Shown in pieces: positions 55,752-64,000 of a DNA stretch of 64,000 bases (position 1 is the stretch's first letter; each line of letters opens with the position of its first letter). A program made the position numbers and the translations under genes. This DNA is from Actinomycetales bacterium UBA1383 (GTDB lineage: Bacteria; Actinomycetota; Actinomycetes; Actinomycetales; Actinomycetaceae). The stretch spans positions 27,715 through 91,714 of the forward strand of contig DBQX01000003.1 of NCBI GenBank assembly GCA_002305415.1, given 5' to 3'. The notes beneath the pieces are model-generated. The model made no database searches and had not been told where the DNA came from. It was given only the letters and a program-made list of their open reading frames with translations.

Positions 55752-57146
55752 GTGACCGTTTACCGCATCGAGCACGACACCATGGGTGAGGTCCGGGTGC
55801 CCAGGGACGCCCTCTACGCTGCGCAGACCCAGCGGGCGGTGGAGAACTTCCCGATCTCCGGGAGGGGCCTCTCCCCGCACCACATCGCGGCCCTCGGCCA
55901 GATCAAGCGGGCGGCAGCCATCGCCAACCGCGAGCTTGGAGTGATCGACGAGGCCACCTCGGCCGCGATCGTGGCGGCCGCGGACGAGGTCATCGCCGGG
56001 AGGCACGACGGCGAGTTCCCGATCGACGTCTTCCAGACCGGCTCGGGCACGTCCTCCAACATGAACACCAACGAGGTGGTCGCCACGCTGGCGACGCGGA
56101 TCAAGGGCGCGCCCGTACACCCCAACGACCACGTGAACGCCTCCCAGTCCTCCAATGACGTGTTCCCCTCCTCGATCCACATCGCCGCCGTGGGGGCCGT
56201 CCAGAACGAGCTGCTGCCCGCCCTGGACGTCCTCGCCCGCTCGCTCGAGGCCAAGGCGGAAGAGTACCGGGACGTCGTGAAGTCCGGCCGCACGCACCTG
56301 ATGGACGCCACCCCCATCATGCTCGGCCAGGAGTTCTCGGGCTATGCCACCCAGGTCCGGTACGGCATCGAGCGGGTGAGGGCAGCCCTCCCGCGGCTCT
56401 CCGAGCTGCCCCTCGGGGGCACCGCCGTCGGCACGGGCATCAACACCCCGGCGGGCTTCTCGGAGCGGGTGATCGAGCTGATCGCCGAGAACACTGGCCT
56501 GCCGCTGGTGGAGGCCAGCAACCACTTCGAGGCGCAGGCGGCCCAGGACTCCCTCGTGGAGATGTCGGGCGCGCTGCGCACGATCGCGGTCTCCCTCGTG
56601 AAGATCGCCAACGACCTCCGCTGGATGGGGTCGGGCCCGCGGACGGGCATCGCGGAGATCTCCCTGCCGGACCTCCAGCCGGGTTCGTCGATCATGCCGG
56701 GAAAGGTCAACCCGGTGATCCCCGAGGCCACGATCATGGTGGCCGCGCAGGTGATCGGGAACGACGCGGCGATCGCCTTCGCCGGCGCCCAGGGCAACTT
56801 CGACCTCCTCGTCATGCTGCCTGTGATGGCGCGCAACCTGCTGGAGTCCATCACCCTGATCGGGAACGTCTCGAGGGTCCTCGCCACGAAGTGCGTGGAC
56901 GGCATCGTCGCCAACGTGGACCGCTGCCGACAGCTGGCCGAGTCCTCGCCGTCGATCGTCACCCCGCTCAACCGGATCATCGGGTACGAGGCTGCGGCGA
57001 AGATCGCGAAGCACTCGGTGAAGAAGAACATCACGATCCGCGAGGCCGTCATCGACCTCGGGTACGTGGAGCGTGGCGAGGTGACGGAGGAACAGCTTGA
57101 CGTCGCGCTCGACGTCGCGTCGATGACGGCACCCAAGAAGGCCTGA
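55752..57146 (+). CDS. fumC: Fumarate hydratase, class II
   Basis: A 464-residue enzyme interconverting fumarate and malate. Superfamily landmarks: [54 protein letters not shown] and the signature [15 protein letters not shown] with the catalytic Ser loop. The GTG at 55752 is chosen because AGGAGG sits 5 nt upstream; an in-frame ATG at 55734 is less well placed. Supplies the TCA step after sdhCAB. Ends at a strong bidirectional terminator. Confidence 0.96.
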   Translation: MTVYRIEHDTMGEVRVPRDALYAAQTQRAVENFPISGRGLSPHHIAALGQIKRAAAIANRELGVIDEATSAAIVAAADEVIAGRHDGEFPIDVFQTGSGTSSNMNTNEVVATLATRIKGAPVHPNDHVNASQSSNDVFPSSIHIAAVGAVQNELLPALDVLARSLEAKAEEYRDVVKSGRTHLMDATPIMLGQEFSGYATQVRYGIERVRAALPRLSELPLGGTAVGTGINTPAGFSERVIELIAENTGLPLVEASNHFEAQAAQDSLVEMSGALRTIAVSLVKIANDLRWMGSGPRTGIAEISLPDLQPGSSIMPGKVNPVIPEATIMVAAQVIGNDAAIAFAGAQGNFDLLVMLPVMARNLLESITLIGNVSRVLATKCVDGIVANVDRCRQLAESSPSIVTPLNRIIGYEAAAKIAKHSVKKNITIREAVIDLGYVERGEVTEEQLDVALDVASMTAPKKA

Positions 57147-57157
57147 CGTTGGCATGA

Positions 57158-57190
57158 ACGAGGGGCCCCCGCCGAGCGGGGGCCCCTCGT
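57158..57190. terminator. Bidirectional terminator between fumC and ackA
   Basis: A perfect 14-bp stem (57158-57171 with 57177-57190) around CCGAG, between two convergent genes; it ends 4 nt before the ackA stop codon. Confidence 0.82.
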
Positions 57191-57194
57191 CACA

Positions 57195-58385
57195 TCAGGC
57201 TTCCAGCAGGTGCACACACTGGCGCGCGATCGCCAGCTCCTCGTTGGTGGGCACCACGAACACCTTGACGGGCGAGTCATCGGTCGAGATGAGCCGGGCC
57301 TCCTTGGACCGCGTCTCGTTGCGCTCGGCGTCGAGGTGGACGCCGAGGAACCCGAGGCCCTCGCAGGCGGAGGCCCGCACCTGCGAGTCGTTCTCCCCGA
57401 CTCCGGCGGTGAAGGTGAGCGCGTCGAGCCCACCCATCACGGCCGCGTAGGCCCCGATGTACTTCCGGAGGCGGTGGGCGTACACGTCGAGGGCGAGCTG
57501 CGCCTCCGGATCCCCGGAATCCGCCATGGCGTGGACTTCCCGCATGTCGTTGTTGCCACAGAGGCCCTTGAGTCCGGAGCGCTTGTTGAGCAGGTCGTCG
57601 ATCTTGTCCAGGTCGTAGCCACCGACGCGGCGGAGGTGGAACACGACGGCCGGGTCGAGGTCCCCGGACCTGGTTCCCATGACCAGGCCCTCGAGCGGCG
57701 TGAGCCCCATCGAGGTGTCGATGGCGTGGCCCCCCACCACGGCTGACGCGGACGCGCCGTTGCCGAGGTGGAGGACGATCTGCTTCAGGTCGGTCCGCCC
57801 CAGCATCTCGGCGACGGCCTGCGAGACGTACTGGTGTGAGGTGCCGTGGAACCCGTACCGCCGGATCGAGAGCTTCCGGGCGATCTCGCGGTCGAGCGCG
57901 TAGGTCGCGGCCGCCTTCGGGAGGCCACGGAAGAACGCGGTGTCGAAGACGGCGACGTGCGGAACGTCGGGCAGCAGTTCGCGCGCCACCTCGATTCCCT
58001 TGACGTTCGCGGGGTTGTGCAGCGGGGCGAGCGGGATGAGTTCGGTGATGCGCTCCAGCACGTCGTCGTCCACGGCGGTGGCGGTCGCGAAGTACGCCCC
58101 TCCCTGCACCACGCGGTGCCCGACGGCCACCACCCCGGAGGAGGCCAGGTCGGGCCCGATCTCGTCGCAGATCTCGATGACGCGCCTGAGGCCGGCGCCG
58201 TGGTCGGCGATCCGCTCCGAGAAGGTGTTCTTCTCGCCGCCGTAGGTGTGCGCGATCGTGCCCTTGTCCTCGCCGATGCGCTCGACCAGCCCGTTGGCGA
58301 GGGACTCGGCGGTATCGGGGTCGATCAGCTGGTACTTGATCGAGGATGAGCCCGAGTTGATGACGAGGACGGTGCGATGTGCCAC
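57195..58385 (-). CDS. ackA: Acetate kinase
   Basis: A 396-residue ASKHA enzyme interconverting acetyl phosphate + ADP and acetate + ATP. MAHRTVLVINSGSSSIKYQLID, VGHRVVQGG, FHGTSHQYVSQ, HLGNGASASAV and MGLTPLEGLVMGTRSGDLDP are conserved. Ten nt downstream of pta, the usual pair, and completing the phosphoketolase route with ATP gain. Confidence 0.97.
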   Translation of the reverse strand: MAHRTVLVINSGSSSIKYQLIDPDTAESLANGLVERIGEDKGTIAHTYGGEKNTFSERIADHGAGLRRVIEICDEIGPDLASSGVVAVGHRVVQGGAYFATATAVDDDVLERITELIPLAPLHNPANVKGIEVARELLPDVPHVAVFDTAFFRGLPKAAATYALDREIARKLSIRRYGFHGTSHQYVSQAVAEMLGRTDLKQIVLHLGNGASASAVVGGHAIDTSMGLTPLEGLVMGTRSGDLDPAVVFHLRRVGGYDLDKIDDLLNKRSGLKGLCGNNDMREVHAMADSGDPEAQLALDVYAHRLRKYIGAYAAVMGGLDALTFTAGVGENDSQVRASACEGLGFLGVHLDAERNETRSKEARLISTDDSPVKVFVVPTNEELAIARQCVHLLEA

Positions 58386-58395
58386 TGCGGATCTC

Positions 58396-60471
58396 CTAGC
58401 TCTGGGAGGCGTCCGTGACGCCTTGTGCCTGCACCGCGGTGATCGCCACGGTGTTGACGATGTCCTTCACGAGTGCGCCCCGTGAGAGGTCGTTCACGGG
58501 CTTGTTGAGGCCCTGCAGCACGGGTCCGACGGCGACGGCGCCGGCGGAACGCTGGACGGCCTTGTACGTGTTGTTGCCGGTGTTGAGGTCCGGGAAGATG
58601 AACACGGTCGCCCGGCCCGCCACCTCGGACTTCGGCAGCTTCGTCTTCGCCACGGACGGCTCGATCGCGGCGTCGTACTGGATGGGTCCCTCGACCGAGA
58701 GGTGCGGGGCGCGCGCGCGGACCAGTTGCGTGGCCTGACGCACCTTGTCGACATCCGCTCCCGAGCCCGATTCGCCGGTGGAGTAGGACAGCATCGCCAC
58801 CCGGGGCTCGACCCCGAACTGCTTGGCGGTCTCGGCGGAGGAGATCGCGATGTCGGCGAGCTGCTCGGCCGTGGGGTCCGGGTTCACGGCGCAGTCGCCG
58901 TACACGAGGACCCGGTCCTCCATCAGCATGAGGAACACCGACGACACGATCGACACCCCCGGCTTCGTCTTGATGATCTCGAAGGACGGCTTGATGGTGT
59001 GGGCCGTGGTGTGGACGGCGCCCGAGACCATCCCGTCCGCGAGCCCGAGGTGGACCATCATCGTGCCGAAGTAGGACACGTCCCGCACGATCTCCCTCGC
59101 TCTGTCGACCGTCATGCCCTTGTGCGACCGCAGGCGCGCGTACTCGGTGGCGAACTTCTCGATGAGGGTGGGGTCGTCGGGGGAGAGGATGTCGGCAGCG
59201 CTGAGGTCGAGGCCGAGCTCCTTGGCCCGCGCGCGGATCGCGGCCTCGTTGCCCAGGATGGTGAGCCGAGCCACCTGACGTGCCAGGAGGGTGGACGCCG
59301 CGCGGAGGATGCGGTCGTCGTCGCCCTCGGGGAGCACGATGTGCCGCCGGTCGGCCCGCGCGCGGTCGAGGAGTTCCGCCTCGAACATGAGTGGGGTGAC
59401 GACGTCGGACCGGCGGAAGTCGAGCTTGGTGAGCACCGACTGGGCGCTGATGTGCTCCTCGAAGGTGGACAGCGCCAGGTCGATCTTGCGCTGGGTGCGG
59501 GGCGTGAGCGAGCCGCGGGTCACCGAGCAGACCTGGGCGGTCCGGTAGCTGTCGTACGTCGTCTCCACGATGGGGAGCCGCTGCCCGAAGCCGCGGACGA
59601 GACGGGCGACGGTCGGCGGGACGGGGAAGCCGCCGTTCAGGATGATGGCGGACAGCGAGGGAAACCCCTCGGCGGCGTGCGCCGCGATGAGGGCGATCAG
59701 CACCTCGTTGCGGTCCGACGGCGTGATGACGACCTGGCCCTCCTTGAGGCGATCCAGCACGTGTTCGACGTTCATGCCGGCCACGAGCAGGTGCTCGGCC
59801 TCACGGCTGAGGAGGGAGGCGTCCCCGAAGGCGAGCTGTCCGCCGAGTTCCCGCATCAGTTCACCGACGGTGGCGGTGGACAACAGGCGGATCTCGGGAA
59901 GGGTCCAGACCGGGAGGCCGAGGCCCTCGAGGGCATCGTGATACGGGCGGGTCTCGTCCTGGGTGATGCGGTTGACGACGACGGCGCTGACGTGTGCGTG
60001 GTTGGACTTGATCTCCTCGACCGCCAGCAGTGTCGCCTGCAGCACCTCCACGGGGCTACGCTCGAGGGCGCGCACGACGAGCAGCACCGACGCGCCGAGG
60101 TTCGCGGCGATGCGCGAGTTGTACTCGAGCTCCGCGGGCCCGGCGATGTCGGTGTAGTCGGAACCGACCACGACGACGATGTCGAGGTCGTGGGCCAGCG
60201 CGCGGTAGCGGTCGATGATGCGGGCGAGTGCGTCCTCCGGGTTGGCGTGCACGTCGTCGTAGGTGACGCCGACGCAGTCCTCGTAGCGGAGGTTCGGAAG
60301 GAAGGAGAGCAGGAGCTCCAGGACACGGTCCCGCTCGGCTCCGGCGCGGACGACAGGGCGGAACACGCCGACCTTCTGCACGTTGCCGAGCAGCACGTTC
60401 ACGAGGCCGAGAGCGACTGTCGACTTCCCCGTGTGGCCCTCCATGGACGCCACGTAGATTGACTGCGCCAT
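58396..60471 (-). CDS. pta: Phosphate acetyltransferase, long form
   Basis: A 691-residue enzyme interconverting acetyl-CoA and acetyl phosphate. An N-terminal P-loop domain (SMEGHTGKSTVALGL, 9-23) and a DRTGG-type middle domain (about 210-330) precede the catalytic PTA domain (VLPEGDDDRILRAA to the end; SGAVHTTAHTIKPS, SYSTGESGSG). The long form is often allosterically regulated. The ATG at 60471 is used; AGGAAGGAC precedes it. An in-frame TTG at 60492 lies within that site and is rejected. Confidence 0.96.
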   Translation of the reverse strand: MAQSIYVASMEGHTGKSTVALGLVNVLLGNVQKVGVFRPVVRAGAERDRVLELLLSFLPNLRYEDCVGVTYDDVHANPEDALARIIDRYRALAHDLDIVVVVGSDYTDIAGPAELEYNSRIAANLGASVLLVVRALERSPVEVLQATLLAVEEIKSNHAHVSAVVVNRITQDETRPYHDALEGLGLPVWTLPEIRLLSTATVGELMRELGGQLAFGDASLLSREAEHLLVAGMNVEHVLDRLKEGQVVITPSDRNEVLIALIAAHAAEGFPSLSAIILNGGFPVPPTVARLVRGFGQRLPIVETTYDSYRTAQVCSVTRGSLTPRTQRKIDLALSTFEEHISAQSVLTKLDFRRSDVVTPLMFEAELLDRARADRRHIVLPEGDDDRILRAASTLLARQVARLTILGNEAAIRARAKELGLDLSAADILSPDDPTLIEKFATEYARLRSHKGMTVDRAREIVRDVSYFGTMMVHLGLADGMVSGAVHTTAHTIKPSFEIIKTKPGVSIVSSVFLMLMEDRVLVYGDCAVNPDPTAEQLADIAISSAETAKQFGVEPRVAMLSYSTGESGSGADVDKVRQATQLVRARAPHLSVEGPIQYDAAIEPSVAKTKLPKSEVAGRATVFIFPDLNTGNNTYKAVQRSAGAVAVGPVLQGLNKPVNDLSRGALVKDIVNTVAITAVQAQGVTDASQS

Positions 60472-60495
60472 TGCGGAATCGTCCTTCCTCAACGA

Positions 60496-60528
60496 TCTGG
60501 GGAGGGGACTCGTGGTCCCCTCCCCAGA
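60496..60528. terminator. Terminator between xfp and pta
   Basis: A perfect 14-bp stem (60496-60509 with 60515-60528) around TCGTG, in the 73-nt xfp-pta spacer. It suggests that xfp is largely a separate transcript or that read-through into pta-ackA is limited. A TAGTCT hexamer on the minus strand (60531-60526) next to it could be a -10 for pta. Confidence 0.75.
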
Positions 60529-60544
60529 CTAGACTGCGCGTCTG

Positions 60545-63010
60545 CTACTCGTTGTCGCCTCCGGTGAACAGAGTCGCGCTGACCTCCTGCTCCGCGGCGG
60601 CGTCACCGGCGTCCGCCCACACCCAGTCCTGCACCTCGGGGATGTCCTCGCCGTGGTCGTACGCGTACGCCCGGGCCTCGAGTCGCTTGTCCGCCATGAA
60701 CTGCCGCAGGTTGGCGTACTTGGAGCCGAGCGATGGCACGCGGTCGATCACGTCCATGACCAGGTGGTAGCGGTCGAGGTCGTTCCGCATGACCATGTCG
60801 AACGGCGTGGTGGTGGTCCCCTCCTCCTTGAAGCCGCGGACGTGCAGGTTCGCGTGTCCGGTGCGGCGGTAGGTGAGGCGGTGGATCAGCCAGGGGTAAC
60901 CGTGGTAGGCGAAGATGATCGGCTTCTCCGCGGTGAAGTAGTTGTCGAACTCCTTCGTCGAGAGGCCGTGCGGGTGCTCCTTCTCGTCCTGCAGCCGCAT
61001 GAGGTCGACGACGTTCACCACCCGGACCTTGAGGCTCGGGATGGCCTCGCGCAGCATCTTGGCCGCGGCGAGCACCTCGACGGTCGGGATGTCGCCGGCG
61101 CACGCGAGCACGACGTCGGGGTCCTGGCCGTCGACCTCGGTGCCGGCCCAGTGCCAGATGCCGAGGCCGCGGGTGCAGTGCTTGATGGCCTCGTCCATCG
61201 ACAGCCAGTTCGGGTTCGGCTGCTTGCCCGCCACGACCACGTTCACGTACTGCCGCGAGCGCAGGCAGTGGTCCCAGGTGGACAGCAGGGTGTTCGTGTC
61301 CGGCGGCAGGTAGACCCGGATGATCTCGGACTTCTTGTTGACCACGTGGTCGATGAAGCCCGGGTCCTGGTGGCTGAAGCCGTTGTGGTCCTGGCGCCAC
61401 ACGTGGCTCGAGAGCAGGTAGTTCAGGGACGCGATCGGCCGGCGCCACCCGATGTGGTTGGTGACCTTCAGCCACTTCGCGTGCTGGTTGAACATCGAGT
61501 CGACGATGTGGATGAACGCCTCGTAGGAGCTCATCATCCCGTGGCGTCCGGTGAGCAGGTATCCCTCGAGCCAGCCCTCACACTGGTGCTCCGAGAGCAT
61601 CTCCATGACCTGGCCCTGGGGGCTCATCGGATCCGGCTCGTCCGTGGGAAGGAAGATGGCGTTCCACTGCTTGTCGGTCACCTCGTAGGTGTCCTGCAGG
61701 CGGTTGGACGCGTGCTCGTCCGGGGAGAACATGCGGAAGTTGTGCCGGTTGAGCTTGGCGACGTCTCGCAACCACGTGCCGAGACGCCGGGTGGGCTCGG
61801 TGATGATCGCGCCCGGGGTGGTGACGTCGACGGCGTAGTCGCGGAAGTCGGGGAGGATCAGGTCCTTGAGGACCTGTCCGCCGTTGGACGAGGGGTTGGC
61901 GCTCATGCGGAGCGTGCCCTGGGGGGCGAGGTCGGCGATCTCCGGCAGGAGCCGGCCCTCCTCGTCGAAGAGCTCATCAGGCCGGTAGCTGAGCAGCCAG
62001 TTCTTCAGCTCCTCGAGGTGCGCGTCGGTGTCGCGTGCGCTGGCGAGCGGGACCTGGTGCGAGCGCCACGAGTCCTCGGTGCGCTTGCCGTCGATCTGCT
62101 TGGGGCAGGTCCAGCCCTTGGGGTGCTTGAAGATGATCATCGGCCACTGCGGGCGTGGCTCGTCCTTGCCCTCCGGGCGGCTCTTGATCTCGGCGATCTC
62201 GTCGAGGACCTCGTCCAGGACGGCGGCGAACCGCTTGTGGATCTCGATGAAGTCCTCGTCGTCGAAGCCGCCCACGAAGAAGTGCGGCTTGTGGCCGTAG
62301 CCGCGCATCAGGTCCTCGAGCTCCTCGTCGGGGATGCGGGCGAGTACGGTCGGGTTGGCGATCTTGTAGCCGTTGAGGTGCAGGATCGGCAGCACGACGC
62401 CGTCGGTCTCGGTGTTGGTGAACTTGTTGGAGTGCCACGACGTCGCCAGCGGGCCGGTCTCGGCCTCGCCGTCGCCCACGACGGTGAAGGCGAGGAGGTT
62501 CGGGTTGTCGAAGACCGCGCCGTAGGCGTGGGAGAGCGCGTACCCGAGTTCGCCACCCTCGTGGATCGAGCCGGGGGTCTCGGGGGCGACGTGCGACGGG
62601 ATACCGCCGGGGAAGCTGAACTGTTTGAACAGCTTCTTGATGCCCTCGGCGTCCTCGGAGATGTTCGGGTACACCTCGGTGTAGGTGTGCTCGAGGTAGG
62701 TGTTGGCCACGAGGCCGGGCCCACCGTGGCCGGGGCCCGTGATGTAGATGGCCTCGATGCCGCGCTGCTTGATGGCGCGGTTCATGTGGGCGTAGAGGAA
62801 GTTGAGGCCTGGAGTGGTGCCCCAGTGACCGAGAAGGCGGGGCTTGACGTGGTCGCGCGTCAGGGGCTCACGCAGCAAGGGGTTGTCGAGGAGGTAGATC
62901 TGGCCGACGGAGAGGTAGTTGGCTGCGCGCCACCAGGCATCGATCTGCCGAGCCTCCTCGTCCGTGATCGGGTGCGACTGGCCGTTGGGCCATGGCTTCG
63001 CCACGCTCAT
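60545..63010 (-). CDS. xfp: Xylulose-5-phosphate/fructose-6-phosphate phosphoketolase
   Basis: An 821-residue thiamine-diphosphate enzyme splitting xylulose 5-phosphate (and often fructose 6-phosphate) with phosphate into acetyl phosphate and glyceraldehyde 3-phosphate or erythrose 4-phosphate. [29 protein letters not shown], the cofactor-binding [21 protein letters not shown] and C-terminal [18 protein letters not shown] are typical. The ATG at 63010 has AGGAGAACAC upstream; a longer in-frame reading to 63088 adds residues not in the family. Next to pta-ackA. Confidence 0.97.
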   Translation of the reverse strand: MSVAKPWPNGQSHPITDEEARQIDAWWRAANYLSVGQIYLLDNPLLREPLTRDHVKPRLLGHWGTTPGLNFLYAHMNRAIKQRGIEAIYITGPGHGGPGLVANTYLEHTYTEVYPNISEDAEGIKKLFKQFSFPGGIPSHVAPETPGSIHEGGELGYALSHAYGAVFDNPNLLAFTVVGDGEAETGPLATSWHSNKFTNTETDGVVLPILHLNGYKIANPTVLARIPDEELEDLMRGYGHKPHFFVGGFDDEDFIEIHKRFAAVLDEVLDEIAEIKSRPEGKDEPRPQWPMIIFKHPKGWTCPKQIDGKRTEDSWRSHQVPLASARDTDAHLEELKNWLLSYRPDELFDEEGRLLPEIADLAPQGTLRMSANPSSNGGQVLKDLILPDFRDYAVDVTTPGAIITEPTRRLGTWLRDVAKLNRHNFRMFSPDEHASNRLQDTYEVTDKQWNAIFLPTDEPDPMSPQGQVMEMLSEHQCEGWLEGYLLTGRHGMMSSYEAFIHIVDSMFNQHAKWLKVTNHIGWRRPIASLNYLLSSHVWRQDHNGFSHQDPGFIDHVVNKKSEIIRVYLPPDTNTLLSTWDHCLRSRQYVNVVVAGKQPNPNWLSMDEAIKHCTRGLGIWHWAGTEVDGQDPDVVLACAGDIPTVEVLAAAKMLREAIPSLKVRVVNVVDLMRLQDEKEHPHGLSTKEFDNYFTAEKPIIFAYHGYPWLIHRLTYRRTGHANLHVRGFKEEGTTTTPFDMVMRNDLDRYHLVMDVIDRVPSLGSKYANLRQFMADKRLEARAYAYDHGEDIPEVQDWVWADAGDAAAEQEVSATLFTGGDNE

Positions 63011-63047
63011 GTGTTCTCCTGGGGTCGAAGGTGGACCTGTGCTCTCG

Positions 63048-63094
63048 AGGTTAGTGGAGGCCGCGGGAGGGTGGGTGAGTTCCATCACTACAAT
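63048..63094. promoter_or_regulatory. Divergent promoter region of xfp and the SURF1 gene
   Basis: On the plus strand TACAAT (63089-63094) ends 6 nt before the SURF1-gene ATG, with no ribosome binding site: a leaderless arrangement. On the minus strand TAACCT (63053-63048) fits TANNNT and lies 37 nt before the xfp start, leaving room for its ribosome binding site; no -35 is clear. Confidence 0.45.
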
Positions 63095-63100
63095 CGACCC

Positions 63101-63928
63101 ATGAGGGTGACGCGCGAGCAGTGGGCGCGGTCCGCGTCACAGCCGCGGATGCTCCTGCTGCTCCTCGTCATCCTCGCGATCGCCGCCCTCTTCATCCGCC
63201 TGGGCGCGTGGCAGCTTGACAGGGCCGCGCTGCGTGGGGCGGCGGCCGCGCGGGAGACCGAGGCCGCGCGCCTCACGGCCGACCCGATTCCCCTCGACCA
63301 GGCACTTCGCGTGGGTCAGGACTTCAGCACGGACCAGCAGGTTCGCAAGGTCACCGTGAGCGGGGAGTTCCGCGAACAGGTCCTCGTTCCCGATCGTCTC
63401 GTGGACGGCGCTCCCGCCACCCTCGTCGTCACCTCGCTGTGGATCTCGGATGGTCCTGACGCCGGGGCGATGATCCCGGTGCTGCGCGGCTGGGTGGCGC
63501 CGGACGACGTCGTCGAATCGGGGGGCGTGTTGCGTCCCGTGTCCGCGGCGGTGGGGGAGACGCTCGCGATGCCGCCCGGTCATGTCACTGTTGTGGGATT
63601 CCTCACCGACAGCGAACAGGCGGTGGGCGGTGCGTTCCCGGGCGGGGCGGTCGGCGCGATCTCGACCGGGCAGCTCACCAACCTCTGGGGAGGTCCGACG
63701 TTCACGGGATTCATCGTGATGTCGGATTCGCAGCCACCCTCCTCCCTCCCGGCCGTGCCCCCTCCCTCCTACTCCCAGCAGACCGGGATGAACCTCCAGA
63801 ACCTCGCATACGCGGGTGAATGGTTCCTCTTCGGCGGCTTCGCCCTCTTCCTCTGGTGGCGGATCGTGCGCGAGGACGCCGTGCGGCGGCGGGAGGCGGA
63901 GCTGCTCGCTGCCACGGCAGGTGCCTGA
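63101..63928 (+). CDS. SURF1-family membrane protein
   Basis: A 275-residue protein with a basic start, a first membrane span (about 16-37, [26 protein letters not shown]), a large external domain and a second span near the end (about 238-256, [15 protein letters not shown]). The LGAWQLDRA motif and two-span layout with GxW elements fit SURF1, which aids cytochrome c oxidase assembly. No oxidase gene is in the window. Confidence 0.88.
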   Translation: MRVTREQWARSASQPRMLLLLLVILAIAALFIRLGAWQLDRAALRGAAAARETEAARLTADPIPLDQALRVGQDFSTDQQVRKVTVSGEFREQVLVPDRLVDGAPATLVVTSLWISDGPDAGAMIPVLRGWVAPDDVVESGGVLRPVSAAVGETLAMPPGHVTVVGFLTDSEQAVGGAFPGGAVGAISTGQLTNLWGGPTFTGFIVMSDSQPPSSLPAVPPPSYSQQTGMNLQNLAYAGEWFLFGGFALFLWWRIVREDAVRRREAELLAATAGA

Positions 63929-63947
63929 GGCGGATCCAGAAGGGTGT

Positions 63948-63976
63948 GAACCCGTTTGCCTGGACGTGGCGGGTTC
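63948..63976 (+). terminator. Possible hairpin after the SURF1 gene
   Basis: GAACCCG (63948-63954) pairs with CGGGTTC (63970-63976) around a 15-nt loop. Shorter than other terminators here; the remaining bases to the window end show nothing recognisable. Confidence 0.35.
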
Positions 63977-64000
63977 GTGTGATCTGAACCGGAGCCCTCC

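Noticed and set aside
60472..60492. TTG start giving pta seven more residues
   Set aside because: The extra codons contain the AGGAAGGAC ribosome binding site of the ATG at 60471.
63011..63088. Upstream start giving xfp 26 more residues
   Set aside because: The AGGAGA site fits the ATG at 63010; the extra residues are Pro/Ser/Thr-rich and unlike phosphoketolase N-termini, and they run into the divergent promoter region.

Overview
The window is a core-genome segment of a high-GC actinobacterium. Evidence: GTG/TTG starts are common; there is a WhiB-family regulator; S14 is the short zinc-binding (type Z) form; NusG has a long acidic N-terminal extension; promoters look like TANNNT with weak or absent -35 boxes; a CIRCE element precedes groES. 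The order rplM-rpsI...coaA-glmS-acpS-nnr-alr-tsaE-tsaB-rimI-tsaD-groES-whiD-guaB-guaB3 is an actinobacterial order. A phosphoketolase gene beside pta-ackA, and no groEL next to groES, would suit Micrococcales or a relative; that placement is a low-confidence inference. I see no insertion sequence, prophage, CRISPR array or integrase.

Layout. 1-4.2 kb: partial aspC (minus strand), tRNA-Trp, secE-nusG-rplK-rplA, then rplJ-rplL behind an L10-type leader with an intrinsic attenuator. 4.3-11.9 kb: rpoB-rpoC. 11.9-16.5 kb: the str operon (rpsL-rpsG-fusA-tuf). 16.5-26.6 kb: S10 and spc genes rpsJ to rplO, mostly overlapping or closely spaced. 26.6-32.6 kb: secY-adk-map, infA-rpmJ-rpsM-rpsK-rpoA-rplQ (no rpsD). 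32.6-34.7 kb: a minus-strand ROK/polyphosphate-glucokinase-like kinase, truA and a convergent acidic protein. 34.7-36.8 kb: rplM-rpsI, then a DedA-family membrane protein. 36.8-44.5 kb: coaA (minus), then glmS-acpS-nnr-alr-tsaE, a small exported membrane protein, tsaB. 44.5-49.5 kb: rimI, sdhCAB, tsaD. 49.5-52.7 kb: a minus-strand methyltransferase / carboxylate-amine ligase pair, groES, minus-strand whiD. 53-57.2 kb: guaB, guaB3, fumC. 57.2-63.0 kb: minus-strand xfp, pta, ackA. 63.1-63.9 kb: a SURF1-family gene.

How the genes work together. The first 35 kb is translation and transcription machinery with strong promoters, self-complementary hairpins at operon ends and several structured 5' leaders. 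The second half is housekeeping metabolism: amino-sugar and cell-wall precursors (glmS, alr), CoA and carrier-protein maturation (coaA, acpS), NAD(P)HX repair (nnr), t6A tRNA modification (tsaE, tsaB, tsaD), succinate oxidation (sdhCAB) and fumarate hydration (fumC), guanine nucleotide synthesis (guaB) and a phosphoketolase route through acetyl phosphate to acetate or acetyl-CoA (xfp, pta, ackA).

The most interesting content is regulatory rather than a new gene system: a repeated pattern of -10-like hexamers 5-7 nt upstream of start codons with no ribosome binding site (predicted leaderless mRNAs), branched structured leaders before rpsJ and rpsM, a perfect palindrome resembling a DasR site near the rplJL promoter, and a CRP-like dyad inside the predicted whiD promoter. 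I did not find convincing evidence for an undescribed multi-gene system.
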